The notes under the pieces were generated by a model, which worked only from the letters and a program-made list of their open reading frames with translations, was not told where the DNA came from and made no database searches. The translations under genes and the position numbers were made by a program. This document shows, piece by piece, positions 53,108 to 62,390 of a DNA stretch of 64,000 nucleotides. Numbering within the stretch: position 1 is the first letter of the stretch; the number at the start of each line of letters is the position of its first letter. Origin of the DNA: Anaerolineaceae bacterium UBA4890 (GTDB taxonomy: Bacteria; Chloroflexota; Anaerolineae; Anaerolineales; Anaerolineaceae); the NCBI GenBank assembly GCA_002399085.1, contig DHCY01000004.1:80821-144820 (forward strand), in the 5' to 3' direction.

Positions 53108-53851
53108 TCAACCCAGTTTTTCTTGAGCGGTAACTGCTGCACCGATGATGCCAGCCAGGTTTTCCAGTTTGGCAGGGATGACCTTGGTTTTCACGGTGAA
53201 GTATTTGGCATACTTGTCAAAGCGGGCACTGATGCCACCACCCAGGATAAACAAATCAGGATTCAATAAAAATTCATATGCCTTCAAGCCTTCGTTAAAG
53301 CGCAATGCCCATTGTTTCCAGGTCAGCTTCTCACGTGTTTTCACAGCAGCCGAGGAGTGCTCTTCGACCGTATATTTTCCCAATGACATATGCCCCAGTT
53401 CAGTGTTTTGCAGCAACTTACCTTCAACAAAAATTGCTGAACCGATCCCGGTGCCAATGGTTAAAAACATAACCGCGTCTGCCAGGTGAGCTTCTTCGGA
53501 ACCAAAGCGAAACTCGGCTGTGCCAGCCGCATCGGCGTCATTGAGTATGTAGGCTTTATTGCCAGTTTCATCCTCAATCATCTTTGCCAGATTGGCTCCA
53601 ACCCAATCTTTGTGCAGGTTGACCGAGGTCCCGATCACCCCATTCTTGACGATACCCGGGAAGCCAGCGCCAATAATTCCGGTGTAATTCAGCTCTTTAG
53701 CGATACTTCGGATATCTTTGACAATCTCCTTGGGCTTCTTGGTTTTATCACCTTTGTGCCGAAACCTTTCGGAAACCAATTGCCCGGTCTCGGTGTCGAC
53801 CAGGGCGCCTTTTGTTGCGGAACCGCCAATATCAATGCCTAAAACTATCAT
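53108..53851 (-). CDS. ppgK: Polyphosphate glucokinase (ROK family)
   Basis: 247 residues. GIDIGGSATKGALVD phosphate-binding loop, ILNDADAAGTAEFRFG with catalytic Asp, LTIGTGIGSAIFVEGKLL and NTELGH match the PpgK branch of ROK kinases, which lack the long zinc loop. Phosphorylates glucose using polyphosphate and/or ATP. GGAGG lies shortly before ATG. Feeds glucose 6-phosphate to Tal-Pgi nearby. Confidence 0.9.
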   Translation of the reverse strand: MIVLGIDIGGSATKGALVDTETGQLVSERFRHKGDKTKKPKEIVKDIRSIAKELNYTGIIGAGFPGIVKNGVIGTSVNLHKDWVGANLAKMIEDETGNKAYILNDADAAGTAEFRFGSEEAHLADAVMFLTIGTGIGSAIFVEGKLLQNTELGHMSLGKYTVEEHSSAAVKTREKLTWKQWALRFNEGLKAYEFLLNPDLFILGGGISARFDKYAKYFTVKTKVIPAKLENLAGIIGAAVTAQEKLG

Positions 53852-53860
53852 AATTCCTCC

Positions 53861-54985
53861 TCACTCACACCCGTTAGCCAGGTGTTCTTCAAAAGTTACT
53901 GCAAAATTATGTGTCATGCTTCCGTCGCACTTTGCACGGAAAAAATAGTAACCGGTCTGTTCGGGTGCAAAAGCAGCCATAATCGTCTCCCGACTCGGGT
54001 TGCTGATTGCGCCTGGAGGTAAACCCTTTACCTGGTAGGTATTATAGTCGGATACCACTGCAAGATCGGCAAAAGTGAGTGGAGATTTCCACCAGGTTCC
54101 CTGGGCTAAATCGTATCCAAGGGCGTATTGCACAGTCGGGTCGGTCTCCAGTCTCATGCCAATTGCCAGGCGGTTGAAGAAAACTGAAGCTATCGTGGAC
54201 ATTTCGGTTGGGTGCTGTGTTTCCCTTTGAATGATCGATGCCAAAATGATCAACTCGTCATAAGACAGCGTGCTGCTTTGAGCGTTGAGAAGCTGACTCG
54301 CCTCCTGGATCACGGCATGGGTTCGACTTATAGACTGTAAAACGAATTCCTCCAGCGAAATATCAGGTTTCAGGCTATAGAAACCAGGATGCATGTAGCC
54401 CTCAAGCGACCTATGAGCTGGCAGATTGACAACCTGTGCGATTTCAACGGGAGGGGCGTAAGCGTACGATAAGAATTCATGACCGCTGAATGGTAAACCC
54501 AGTTGTCCGATGATTTCTGCAATTTCTTCCAGCCGCCATCCGGCAAAAATGGTGAACCGGAGATCCTGGTTCTCCCTTTCAGCGATGAAATTGGCAACCT
54601 GTATCGAGTTCATGCCGGATTTTAAGGTGTAGGTTCCCGGGCTGAGCGTTCGATCCTGCCCTTTGTAAATTAAATAATCACATATTGCCGTGCCAGAAAA
54701 AATAAAACTTTCAGCCTCCAATTTATGACAAACATCCCTGGCACTGTCATTATTAGAAATGGTAAATTTTCGTTCTTCAAAAACTTGATCATTCTGTAGC
54801 AAATCCTGGTTTAAAAACAAACGGATCGAATAACGCAGGTTGTTGAGCAGGTGCACATCTTCCCCAGGTGCGCCGAAGACCTGGCTGTTGCTGTAAACAG
54901 CGTACATCATAAATAAGACCAATCCGATTGCCAGGACGAAAAAGATGATCAACAAAACTGGAAGTCTTCTGCGTTTTCGGGTCAT
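53861..54985 (-). CDS. mltG: Endolytic murein transglycosylase MltG
   Basis: 374 residues. N-terminal basic stretch then one membrane helix (about 9-30); YceG domain with LRFTIFAGWRLEEIAEII, LEGYMHPGFYSL, LASIIQRETQ, VFFNRLAIGMRLETDPTVQY and YNTYQVKGLPPGAISNP. Cuts nascent glycan strands in the periplasmic or extracytoplasmic space and sets chain length. Overlaps ruvX by 4 bp (ATGA). Confidence 0.95.
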   Translation of the reverse strand: MTRKRRRLPVLLIIFFVLAIGLVLFMMYAVYSNSQVFGAPGEDVHLLNNLRYSIRLFLNQDLLQNDQVFEERKFTISNNDSARDVCHKLEAESFIFSGTAICDYLIYKGQDRTLSPGTYTLKSGMNSIQVANFIAERENQDLRFTIFAGWRLEEIAEIIGQLGLPFSGHEFLSYAYAPPVEIAQVVNLPAHRSLEGYMHPGFYSLKPDISLEEFVLQSISRTHAVIQEASQLLNAQSSTLSYDELIILASIIQRETQHPTEMSTIASVFFNRLAIGMRLETDPTVQYALGYDLAQGTWWKSPLTFADLAVVSDYNTYQVKGLPPGAISNPSRETIMAAFAPEQTGYYFFRAKCDGSMTHNFAVTFEEHLANGCE

Positions 54986-55425
54986 AGAGACACCTCTTCA
55001 CAGTCTTTTTGAGAATTATTATCCAAAAAATTCTGCAAAATGATCGCCGCAGCCTGGTCATCCAGGTCGGTTCGGCGTTTCTTTTTTCTTTCACCACGGG
55101 CAATGGATGCTCTTATTGCATCCTGGGTGGAGTAGGATTCATCCCAGGCTATCACAGGCAAATTCGTCAGGGTGTGTAGCTCTTCAATGAATCGATTCAC
55201 CGAGCGAGCCCTTGGACCAACGCTGCCGTCGGCATCCAGCGGCAGACCGACAACGATCACCTGGCAGTTTTCCGCTCTGGCAATTTCAGCAACAACAACC
55301 GCATCAGCATTGCGGGAAGTGTGATTAATTACCTGATAAGGGCGCGCCAAAGTGCCGGTCGGGTCGCTGATGGCAATCCCGATCCGGGCGTTTCCGTGGT
55401 CAATGCCCAAACTTTTCATCATCAT
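54982..55425 (-). CDS. ruvX: RuvX/YqgF family Holliday junction resolvase-like protein
   Basis: About 147 residues. RNase H-like fold: GIDHGNARIGIAISD, VVGLPLDADGSVGPRA and WDESYSTQDA with the acidic residues of the family; DDQAAAIILQNFLD at the end. Involved in 16S rRNA 5' processing in E. coli. Three consecutive ATG codons (55425, 55422, 55419) make the exact start uncertain. Seven bases after the tal-pgi stop. Confidence 0.93.
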   Translation of the reverse strand: MMMKSLGIDHGNARIGIAISDPTGTLARPYQVINHTSRNADAVVVAEIARAENCQVIVVGLPLDADGSVGPRARSVNRFIEELHTLTNLPVIAWDESYSTQDAIRASIARGERKKKRRTDLDDQAAAIILQNFLDNNSQKDCEEVSL

Positions 55426-55432
55426 TTCCGCA

Positions 55433-58186
55433 TCATTTCAGATGAATGCGTACTACTCGCTTTCCTTTTTGCCTCAGCGCTTCGATATCACCCAAAGCCT
55501 GGGCGCGTTGTAGTGTGGCAAAACTCATGCCTTTGTTTGGAATCTCAAAATCTACGGAGCTATCCTCGGTAAACGTGATAAACAACCCGCCAGGCTGCCC
55601 ACCTTTGTGCAGCTGCCCGGTGGAGTGCAAAAATCGCGGTCCGAAGCCCAGTGTGGTGGCTTTATTAAACCGCTGCAGGAGGTCTGATCGCAAGCTCTCG
55701 AAAAACCTCTCATTTTCCGGGAGCCTGGCGACGAAAGCATTCAGAGCGATATAACCGTTCTCCAAAACGGTCTGCCCATAAGCTTTCAAAACCTCGTCCA
55801 GGTTGTTGGCGTTTTCCAGCCCGGTAACAGACTCGCCGTAGACAGCAATTTCATCATTTTCCCTAATGGGTTGCCCTTCATCGAGACGTCCTTGCTTCTG
55901 GTAGTCTTCAATGACTGCGTTGGTGATCGTTTTACTTAATTGAACATTGGGCTGGTCAAAAGCGTTCACTCTTAATACGGAACAGGCAATCGCGGTGGCA
56001 TATTCCCAGCTATAGAATTCCTTCGCCAGTTGGTAAGGATCCTTGATGGCAATTTCAATCACCGGAAAACCTCTGTCCTTTAGACCTGAGGCAAAATCTC
56101 GCTTCCCGCCATCAACAGAAAAGTAGACAAAAATCCTGTCAGCAGGATAAGCGAGTGTCTCTAACTGAGATTCGCCTTCAATTGGCAGAACACCTTTGCC
56201 TTCCTTGCCGCTGCTCTCAGCGATTAGTTGCTCAAGCCAGGGAACCAGATGAGCAGTATAACTTTCAGCAATAAAGGTCAACTTATCCTTACCATTATTG
56301 GCAGCAACGCCCATCAGCAAACCCAATAGCAGGTTTGGATTGGAAGAATAAGGGACATTCTCAAGACCCTGGTTCTCAGCCTCAATCGCATTCGCCAAAA
56401 ACCGCTGCATGTCAACTCCCATCACGGCTGCCGGTACCAATCCAAAATGAGTGAAAACAGAATAACGACCGCCAACATCAGGTCGGGCATTAAAAACTTT
56501 TCGGAATTGCTTTGATTCAGCGAGGATCTGGAGCGAGGTTTCTGGATCGGTTATTGCCACAAAATTCGACCCGGGTTTCTCAACGCCCAATCTTTCCAGT
56601 TCAGACCAAAAATAGTTCATCGCGGCAAGCGTCTCGCTGGTTCCACCGCCTTTACTCGAGACGAAGAAAAGCGTCCGGGTCAAATTGACCCCTTCACAAC
56701 GAAAGGCAATTTCTTCTGGATTGGTGGTGTCGATGATCTGCAAACGCAGCCCTTTGCCAGGTACAACAGATTTTGCGATTGCCTGGCTGATCACCTCGGG
56801 TGCCAGCGAAGAGCCGCCCATGCCCAAAACAAACGCGTCGGTGAAACCATCAGCCAGCAGTTCGTCCCGAAAAGATTCCAACTCGGGAATTAAGCTGACC
56901 TGTTGTGAGGGCAAACCCAGCCAGCCGAGCCGATTTCGGATTTCTTCGAACCCGTCTTCGTTATCTGTCCAGAATGTAGGGTCGTGAGCGTACATCCTGC
57001 TAACACTTTCATCGGCAATCGCATCTTTGAGAGCAGCACGCAATGATGCAGCCAGACCATCCAAACCATGGACGAAATTTTTCCGCTTGGTCTCGATGAT
57101 TTCTAAAAGCGAGTTGTGAGCCTGCCTGAACTTTTCCACTCCTTCATCTTCTAGTTGTTGTGTCACGGCAGAAAAATCGATCCAAAGTCTTTTAAGAACC
57201 TCCATCGCTTCGATAGCTTCCTGAAGATTTGTCCCTATTGAAAATTTTGTTCTGCCATGGTCCAAAAAAGCGGCAAGTGTCTGGGGAGGTAACGTATTTA
57301 CGCTGTTCGCGGCGATCAGCTCGTCCACATACAAGGTGTCAGCGTAATCTGGATTCTTGGTGCCGGTGGACGCCCAAAGCGGTTTCTGAGGTTTGGCTCC
57401 TTTCTCTTGCAAGGCGATAAAGCGTGGGCTTGAAAAAAGTTCCCGGTAAACCTGGTAAGCCAGCTTTGCGTTAGCGACTGCTACTTTTCCCTTAGCCGCG
57501 GCTGCTTCTTGTGCCAGATTAGAAGGTGAAGCGCTCACAGCATCCAGCAATTGGTCAACAGCGGTGTCAATGCGCGAGACGAAGAAGGATGCCACGCTGG
57601 CGATATTGTCAATGCTCTCGCCACGAGACAGGCGTTTTTCGAGCCCACTCATGTAGGCATCGATAACCTTTTTGTAGCGTTCAATCGAAAAAATCAGGGT
57701 AGCGTTGACATTAATTCCGTCAGCAATCAGTTCGGTGATCACTTCCAATCCTTCGGTTGTGGCAGGAACTTTGATCATGATATTCTTGCGGTCAATTTCT
57801 TGCCAAAGTGCACGACCATGATTGATTGATTTCCTGGCGTCATAGGCTAGAAACGGATCGATTTCCACGCTCACCATGCCATCCTGACTCTGATTCGCAT
57901 CATAGACCGGCAGAAACAGGTCAGCGGTTGTGCGGATGTCATCCTTTACCAGTTCAGCATAAATCTGTTCGTTGTCTAATCCTGCCCAGGCGAGCGTCTG
58001 GAGTACAGCATCGTAAGCAGTGCTGTTCTTTAATGCCGCTTCGAAGATGCTTGGGTTGGAGGTGACTCCATAGACCTGCCCCTCATCAATCATCTGCTGC
58101 ATTGTACCGTCCAGGAGCATGCTCCTCTCAATGTTGTCGTACCAAATCGATTGTCCAAGTTCTTTGAGTGACTGTGAATTATTCAT
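55433..58186 (-). CDS. tal-pgi: Bifunctional transaldolase/glucose-6-phosphate isomerase
   Basis: 917 residues. Residues 1-365: transaldolase with the Schiff-base lysine in IMIKVPATTEGLE and GVTSNPSIFEAAL. Residues about 395-917: phosphoglucose isomerase with MGGSSLAPEV, VSSKGGGTSET and FGPRFLHSTGQLHKGG. Links pentose phosphate and glycolytic pools in one chain. Fusions of this type occur in several bacteria. First gene of a run with ruvX and mltG. Confidence 0.95.
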   Translation of the reverse strand: MNNSQSLKELGQSIWYDNIERSMLLDGTMQQMIDEGQVYGVTSNPSIFEAALKNSTAYDAVLQTLAWAGLDNEQIYAELVKDDIRTTADLFLPVYDANQSQDGMVSVEIDPFLAYDARKSINHGRALWQEIDRKNIMIKVPATTEGLEVITELIADGINVNATLIFSIERYKKVIDAYMSGLEKRLSRGESIDNIASVASFFVSRIDTAVDQLLDAVSASPSNLAQEAAAAKGKVAVANAKLAYQVYRELFSSPRFIALQEKGAKPQKPLWASTGTKNPDYADTLYVDELIAANSVNTLPPQTLAAFLDHGRTKFSIGTNLQEAIEAMEVLKRLWIDFSAVTQQLEDEGVEKFRQAHNSLLEIIETKRKNFVHGLDGLAASLRAALKDAIADESVSRMYAHDPTFWTDNEDGFEEIRNRLGWLGLPSQQVSLIPELESFRDELLADGFTDAFVLGMGGSSLAPEVISQAIAKSVVPGKGLRLQIIDTTNPEEIAFRCEGVNLTRTLFFVSSKGGGTSETLAAMNYFWSELERLGVEKPGSNFVAITDPETSLQILAESKQFRKVFNARPDVGGRYSVFTHFGLVPAAVMGVDMQRFLANAIEAENQGLENVPYSSNPNLLLGLLMGVAANNGKDKLTFIAESYTAHLVPWLEQLIAESSGKEGKGVLPIEGESQLETLAYPADRIFVYFSVDGGKRDFASGLKDRGFPVIEIAIKDPYQLAKEFYSWEYATAIACSVLRVNAFDQPNVQLSKTITNAVIEDYQKQGRLDEGQPIRENDEIAVYGESVTGLENANNLDEVLKAYGQTVLENGYIALNAFVARLPENERFFESLRSDLLQRFNKATTLGFGPRFLHSTGQLHKGGQPGGLFITFTEDSSVDFEIPNKGMSFATLQRAQALGDIEALRQKGKRVVRIHLK

Positions 58187-58331
58187 TGCGCTCCAACTTT
58201 CCGGATGAATCCTAAGTAAAAATCTAATAGCCGACCCTTTGCATGGGCTGGCTTTGCCTGTTTACGATGATAAAATTTTACCATCAACCATAATAATTCC
58301 GGGCGGCATAGCCGACCAAGAAAGACAGATC

Positions 58332-59069
58332 ATGGACTTAAAAGGAAAAACAGCATTAATTACCGGCGGCGGTATACGGCTGGGCAGAGCAATTGCGCTT
58401 GCCCTGGCAAAAGAAGGCTGCAATGTGGCAATTCACTACAACAGGTCGGCAGAAGATGCATCCGAGGTCAGGCAGCTGGCTCAGGATTTCAAGGTGAAAG
58501 CTGAGATCTTTCAGTATGATCTGTCCGATTTTGAGAATATTGACCAACTGATGAAAAAAGTGAACGAGAAGTTGGGTCCCGTTGATATCCTGATCAATAA
58601 CGCTGGTAATTACAAAAGAGGGAACGGGTTGAAAACCGATCTTGACATACTGCATACTTCCTTCAACGTCAATCTCTTTGCGCCTTGGTGGTTGATTAAA
58701 GCCTTCGTAAAGCAGCTTCCAGCAGAGAAAAATGGCAAAATTGTCAATGTTTGTGACGCTAACATCTACCGCACAGCAACCGATCATTTTGCTTACCGAC
58801 TCACGAAAAAAGGATTATGTGAGTTGACCCGTATGTTTGCGCTTGAACTTGCGCCCAATATAACGGTCAATGCCGTGGCTCCGGGCATTATGCTGCCGCT
58901 GGCAGGTTATGAGCATCTTGACATGGAGCAAGTGGCTGAGGCTCGAAAAATTCCGTTAGGGCATATTGGGTCGCCGGAGATCATTGCTGAAAACGTGCTC
59001 CATCTTCTCAATCAGGATTTTATGACCGGCACGATCCTCAGGGTCGATGGCGGCGAACATATTGTTTGA
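58332..59069 (+). CDS. Pteridine reductase-like SDR (FolM/PTR1 type)
   Basis: 245 residues from ATG 58332. Short-chain dehydrogenase with TGGGIRLG, the TGxxxRxG cofactor motif typical of pteridine reductases rather than TGxxxGxG; NNAG, and the catalytic YRLTK (YxxxK). CDANIYR supplies the Asp near the pterin site. Next to folB and folE, so a dihydropterin/dihydrofolate reductase role is likely; it may replace FolA. Overlaps no neighbour; folB starts 11 bases after its stop. Confidence 0.85.
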   Translation: MDLKGKTALITGGGIRLGRAIALALAKEGCNVAIHYNRSAEDASEVRQLAQDFKVKAEIFQYDLSDFENIDQLMKKVNEKLGPVDILINNAGNYKRGNGLKTDLDILHTSFNVNLFAPWWLIKAFVKQLPAEKNGKIVNVCDANIYRTATDHFAYRLTKKGLCELTRMFALELAPNITVNAVAPGIMLPLAGYEHLDMEQVAEARKIPLGHIGSPEIIAENVLHLLNQDFMTGTILRVDGGEHIV

Positions 59070-59080
59070 AAGCAGGCATC

Positions 59081-59437
59081 ATGGATAAGATTTTGATCAG
59101 CGGTCTCGTCGCAGTTGGAACTGTTGGAGTGAAGGAACCTGAACGGGATTTCCCCCAGGAATTGCTGCTGGACATTGAACTGGAGTATCCTCTGGCAAAG
59201 GTTGGAAAGAGCGATTCAATTGAAGATACGATCAGCTATTCGTTTGTTGCAAAACTGCTTCGTAAAAGCGTGCAGGAAAGCAATTTTTACACCCTTGAGG
59301 CCTTAGCTGAGCACCTGGCAAACGAAATTTTTGAAGAGACACCCGCAGATGCAGTCAGGATAAAGATAGAGAAAGCCAACTTCGTCAGCAAAACCTCGAG
59401 CGTTGGCGTCCAAATCCACCGGCAGAGAAGCATTTGA
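59081..59437 (+). CDS. folB: Dihydroneopterin aldolase
   Basis: 118 residues from ATG 59081 (AGCAGG upstream; a TTG at 59066 is an alternative). KILISGLVAVGTVGVKEPER, DSIEDTISYSFVAKLL and NFYTLEALAEHLANEIF match FolB; the catalytic Lys region VRIKIEKAN is present. Converts dihydroneopterin to 6-hydroxymethyldihydropterin in folate synthesis. Confidence 0.93.
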   Translation: MDKILISGLVAVGTVGVKEPERDFPQELLLDIELEYPLAKVGKSDSIEDTISYSFVAKLLRKSVQESNFYTLEALAEHLANEIFEETPADAVRIKIEKANFVSKTSSVGVQIHRQRSI

Positions 59438-59545
59438 GTAAAAGGAAAATGAAGGGGGGTAGTTGTCATGTCGTCTCATGACGAATTCCAGGGCTGTGCA
59501 AGCGGTAAGAGTGAGCCCCCTCAGCAAACCCATCGCTCCGGCTCT

Positions 59546-60145
59546 TTACCTCTGCAGCATGTTCAAAAACTCCATGCGGGTTTCCAGGCGGGTTCTAAAA
59601 CCACCCAACATCGCTGAGGTGGTCATGGAGGCTTGTTCTTTCTTGACTCCCCGCATCATCATGCACAGGTGTTGAGCCTCAATCACAACCCCCACCCCAA
59701 GCGGGTTGATGGTTTCCTGGATGAACTTGGCAATTTGCTGCGTCATGCGTTCCTGAACTTGTAACCTATGCGCAAACATATCCACAATTCGGGGTATCTT
59801 CGACAAACCAATCACTTTGTTGCGCGGAAGGTAGGCTACATGCGCCCGACCAAAAAAAGGCAGGATGTGATGTTCACACAGGCTGAAAAATTCGATATCC
59901 TTCACTACCACCATCTCGTCATAATCAACCGAAAAAAGCGCCCCGTTGATCAGTTTGGTTGGGTCAATCGTGTAGCCTTCCAACACTTCACCAAAGGCGT
60001 TTGCTACCCGATGCGGCGTACGTACCAGCCCTTCTCTTTCGGGGTCTTCACCTATCGCTGACAGGATCATTGATACTGCATCAACGATTTTTTTCTTATT
60101 TATCGGTTGAAATTCAGATGGTTGGTTGTCTTCTGTTGCACTCAT
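59546..60145 (-). CDS. folE: GTP cyclohydrolase I
   Basis: 199 residues from ATG 60145 (GAGG 8 bases upstream). [12 protein letters not shown] and [11 protein letters not shown] supply the zinc-binding Cys and His residues; [21 protein letters not shown] and [10 protein letters not shown] are family segments. First enzyme of folate/pterin synthesis. Convergent with folB, 108 bp apart. Confidence 0.96.
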   Translation of the reverse strand: MSATEDNQPSEFQPINKKKIVDAVSMILSAIGEDPEREGLVRTPHRVANAFGEVLEGYTIDPTKLINGALFSVDYDEMVVVKDIEFFSLCEHHILPFFGRAHVAYLPRNKVIGLSKIPRIVDMFAHRLQVQERMTQQIAKFIQETINPLGVGVVIEAQHLCMMMRGVKKEQASMTTSAMLGGFRTRLETRMEFLNMLQR

Positions 60146-60180
60146 GTTTAAAATCCTCGCTTCAACCTTATTGTAAAACA

Positions 60181-60206
60181 AAAAGCAGTCCAGTCTGCTG
60201 GACTGC
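60181..60206 (-). terminator. Terminator after hpf
   Basis: Minus strand: perfect 9-bp stem (60206-60198 with 60193-60185), 4-base loop, then TTTTTGTTTT. Separates hpf from folE. Confidence 0.85.
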
Positions 60207-60226
60207 CTTTACAAGGCTGGTAATTA

Positions 60227-60784
60227 CTACTTGATGACCGGGTCGATCAAACCATAATTGCCGTCACGTCGACGGTAAAGCACGTTTACGCGTTCGTTGT
60301 CGACATTAAAGAAAACGAAGAACTCGTCGTGCCCGAGTAAAGCGAGTTGTTCGAGCGCCTCTTCTTCATGCATAGGCTCGAGATTGAAGGTTTTACGACG
60401 CACGATGGTTGGAACGATTTCCTCTTCGACTTCTTCAACTACTGGTACGGCAACTGGTTCGGCTTCACCGACGCGCTTGCGCCAGTGCTTACCCTTGAAC
60501 CGACCTATCTGACGGGTCATTTTATCTACTGTCGCATCAATAGCAGCAAACATATTATCTGACCGCTCCTCAGAACGAAGAATGAAACCTTTGCCTCTAA
60601 TAGTGATTTGGGCAATATAACGGTCAGAAGCATTTCGAGCTGTCTTTGCATAGCTCAAATCCACGCGGCATTCTCCAATATCGCTGAGGAAACGTTCCAG
60701 CTTTCCTACTTTTTTTGTCACGTAATCTTGGATTCGATCTGTGAGTTCCAGGTCTTTAGTATAGATGCCAATTTCTAATGCCAT
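60227..60784 (-). CDS. hpf: Ribosome hibernation promoting factor, long form
   Basis: 185 residues. N-terminal ribosome-binding domain (VTKKVGKLERFL, AQITIRGKGFILRSEE), an acidic linker (about 120-135), and the C-terminal dimerisation domain (FFVFFNVDNERVNVLYRRRD, YGLIDP). The long form makes 100S ribosome dimers in stationary phase. AGGAGG before ATG. Pairs logically with ppGpp control (relA in this window). Confidence 0.95.
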   Translation of the reverse strand: MALEIGIYTKDLELTDRIQDYVTKKVGKLERFLSDIGECRVDLSYAKTARNASDRYIAQITIRGKGFILRSEERSDNMFAAIDATVDKMTRQIGRFKGKHWRKRVGEAEPVAVPVVEEVEEEIVPTIVRRKTFNLEPMHEEEALEQLALLGHDEFFVFFNVDNERVNVLYRRRDGNYGLIDPVIK

Positions 60785-60835
60785 AATTAACCTCCTGGGA
60801 TTTTTAGGAATTATACATTAATCATTGTTAAAAAA

Positions 60836-61567
60836 TCAATTTAAATCAACCAAGTTGTTTACCTTGGCTACAGTAAGGCAAAAGACCCTGGTCGCGCCGG
60901 CTGCCATGACTTCTGAAGCAGCGGCTTCCATCGTCGCTCCACTGGTAAATACGTCATCAACCAGCAATACTTTCTTCCCTTCCAGCAGGCGTGCGTTGGC
61001 GACAAAGGCTTCTCTCACATTCTCGCGGCGTTCTTCGTGGTTCAAGCCGACTTGTGAAGAAATTTCATTGATCCTGATCAATGCTTCACTGGTGAACGGA
61101 ATCTCAAGCAGTTCGGCAAGCGGCTTCGCCAACCTTTCAGCCTGGTTGTAACCACGTTCGTATCTTTTTTGCTCGCCAATCGGAATTGGCACAACCAGGT
61201 CGGCTTCCCAGTTCGTTCGCTGATAGACCATGGTCAATAACCCCGCCAGGTAACGTCCTATTGTCAGGTCATTTTGATACTTAAGATGATGAATGGCTTT
61301 GCGGATGACACCTTCGTAAAAAGCGAAAGCTCTGAAACCGGCATAGGGCAGTTGCCGGTCATGACAATTAGCGCATTTGCCCTTTTTGCTGGTATACGCC
61401 CCGCAATAATTGCATACATCCCTGGGAACCAGTTTTATCTTGCTGAAACATTCCGGGCAGATGAAGACCCCTTCCTCGCCGCATCCAAGGCAAGTTGGCG
61501 GAAAAAGCCAATCCAATGCAGTACGGGCGATTGATAGGGTAAAATTTTTCACAGGTCGCAACGGCAT
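60836..61567 (-). CDS. comF: ComF family phosphoribosyltransferase-like protein
   Basis: 243 residues. N-terminal zinc ribbons CLGCGEEGVFICPECF and CNYCGAY...CANCH; PRPP-binding motif VLLVDDVFTSGATM at about 203; KRYERGYNQAERLAK. Implicated in DNA uptake or purine salvage; the substrate is uncertain. Starts 1 base after the stop of a 45-residue membrane protein gene. Confidence 0.93.
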   Translation of the reverse strand: MPLRPVKNFTLSIARTALDWLFPPTCLGCGEEGVFICPECFSKIKLVPRDVCNYCGAYTSKKGKCANCHDRQLPYAGFRAFAFYEGVIRKAIHHLKYQNDLTIGRYLAGLLTMVYQRTNWEADLVVPIPIGEQKRYERGYNQAERLAKPLAELLEIPFTSEALIRINEISSQVGLNHEERRENVREAFVANARLLEGKKVLLVDDVFTSGATMEAAASEVMAAGATRVFCLTVAKVNNLVDLN

Positions 61568-61568
61568 G

Positions 61569-61706
61569 CTATTGGATTGTGCTTTCGTAAAAAAGTTGGA
61601 TGGCAGGCCAGAATATTGTGAAGATGGTAAAAAGGATCATCAATATCAAAATGATGATCAAAAAGTATTCTAATGGTCCCAAACGTTTGAATGGACCGTT
61701 CTTCAT
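61569..61706 (-). CDS. 45-residue single-helix membrane protein upstream of comF
   Basis: ATG 61706 to TAG 61571-61569. GAAGGAG lies 6 bases before ATG and TATAAT (61743-61738) 31 bases before. The product is MKNGPFKRLGPLEYF followed by a 24-residue hydrophobic helix (LIIILILMILFTIFTIF) and a short tail with Trp and Pro. No family recognised. The stop abuts the comF start (TAGCATG), so the two are likely translated together. The strong ribosome site and promoter make this more than a chance frame. Confidence 0.8.
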   Translation of the reverse strand: MKNGPFKRLGPLEYFLIIILILMILFTIFTIFWPAIQLFYESTIQ

Positions 61707-61843
61707 GCAAACTCCTTCAAAATGTAGTAGTATATCTATTATAATAAAGACTTGGAAGTTGGAAAACCTTATATTTTCTACGGTGGGATCGTCGTTGAGA
61801 TGATACCATAATCACAGAAAACCTGATTCATAAAGGAGAAAAT

Positions 61844-62365
61844 ATGTCTGATATTTATAATATCGTGAGTGGAGACCAGGATCCCTTCAAAAAGTTGTTG
61901 GCGAAGATTCCAGGATTCAAAGGTTATGTCGAACGCGGCGACCGCCGAATGTCTGACAAAATTCTGCGCGAGACGGTTGCCAAGGAGTACGAGACTCAAT
62001 ACCAGAGAATCTCCTCTTTGCAGCGCGATCTTATTTCAAATGGCGGTCTGGCATATATCGATGACCTCGAAAATGCTGCCATCAAGATCCGCCAGTTTAT
62101 TGACCGAATCAAGACAGCTTCGTATGGCTATGCTGGCATCTTCGACGCGATCAAAATCCGCGAAGAAGAACTGGCAAACATCTATCAATATGACCTGACA
62201 CTGCTTGAGCATGCCGATGTAATCGGAAGCGCAATCGACAATGTCAGCGCTTCAATCGGCACGGAAGGTCTCCCTGCGTCCATTCGCCATCTGATTGGCG
62301 TCTCGCAGGAAGCAGTTGATGCTTTCAACAAACGCTCTGATGCTCTCAAGGGTATCGCACTCTAA
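61844..62365 (+). CDS. Coiled-coil protein paired with SPFH gene
   Basis: 173 residues; AAAGGAGAAAAT before ATG. No family recognised. Highly charged and helical, with a long coiled-coil-like central stretch (QYQRISSLQRDL, DLENAAIKIRQFIDRIKTA, IREEELANIYQYDLTLLEHA). No membrane segment. It is followed after 25 bp by the SPFH-domain gene, so it is likely a partner or scaffold of that protein. Confidence 0.78.
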   Translation: MSDIYNIVSGDQDPFKKLLAKIPGFKGYVERGDRRMSDKILRETVAKEYETQYQRISSLQRDLISNGGLAYIDDLENAAIKIRQFIDRIKTASYGYAGIFDAIKIREEELANIYQYDLTLLEHADVIGSAIDNVSASIGTEGLPASIRHLIGVSQEAVDAFNKRSDALKGIAL

Positions 62366-62390
62366 TTATTGATCTTGAAGGAGGATTAAT

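Noticed and set aside
53861..54985. MltG active-site loss (Gln in ASIIQRET instead of Glu in ASIVEKET)
   Set aside because: The second Glu is kept and Gln at the first position seems tolerated in the family as far as I recall, so loss of function cannot be claimed.
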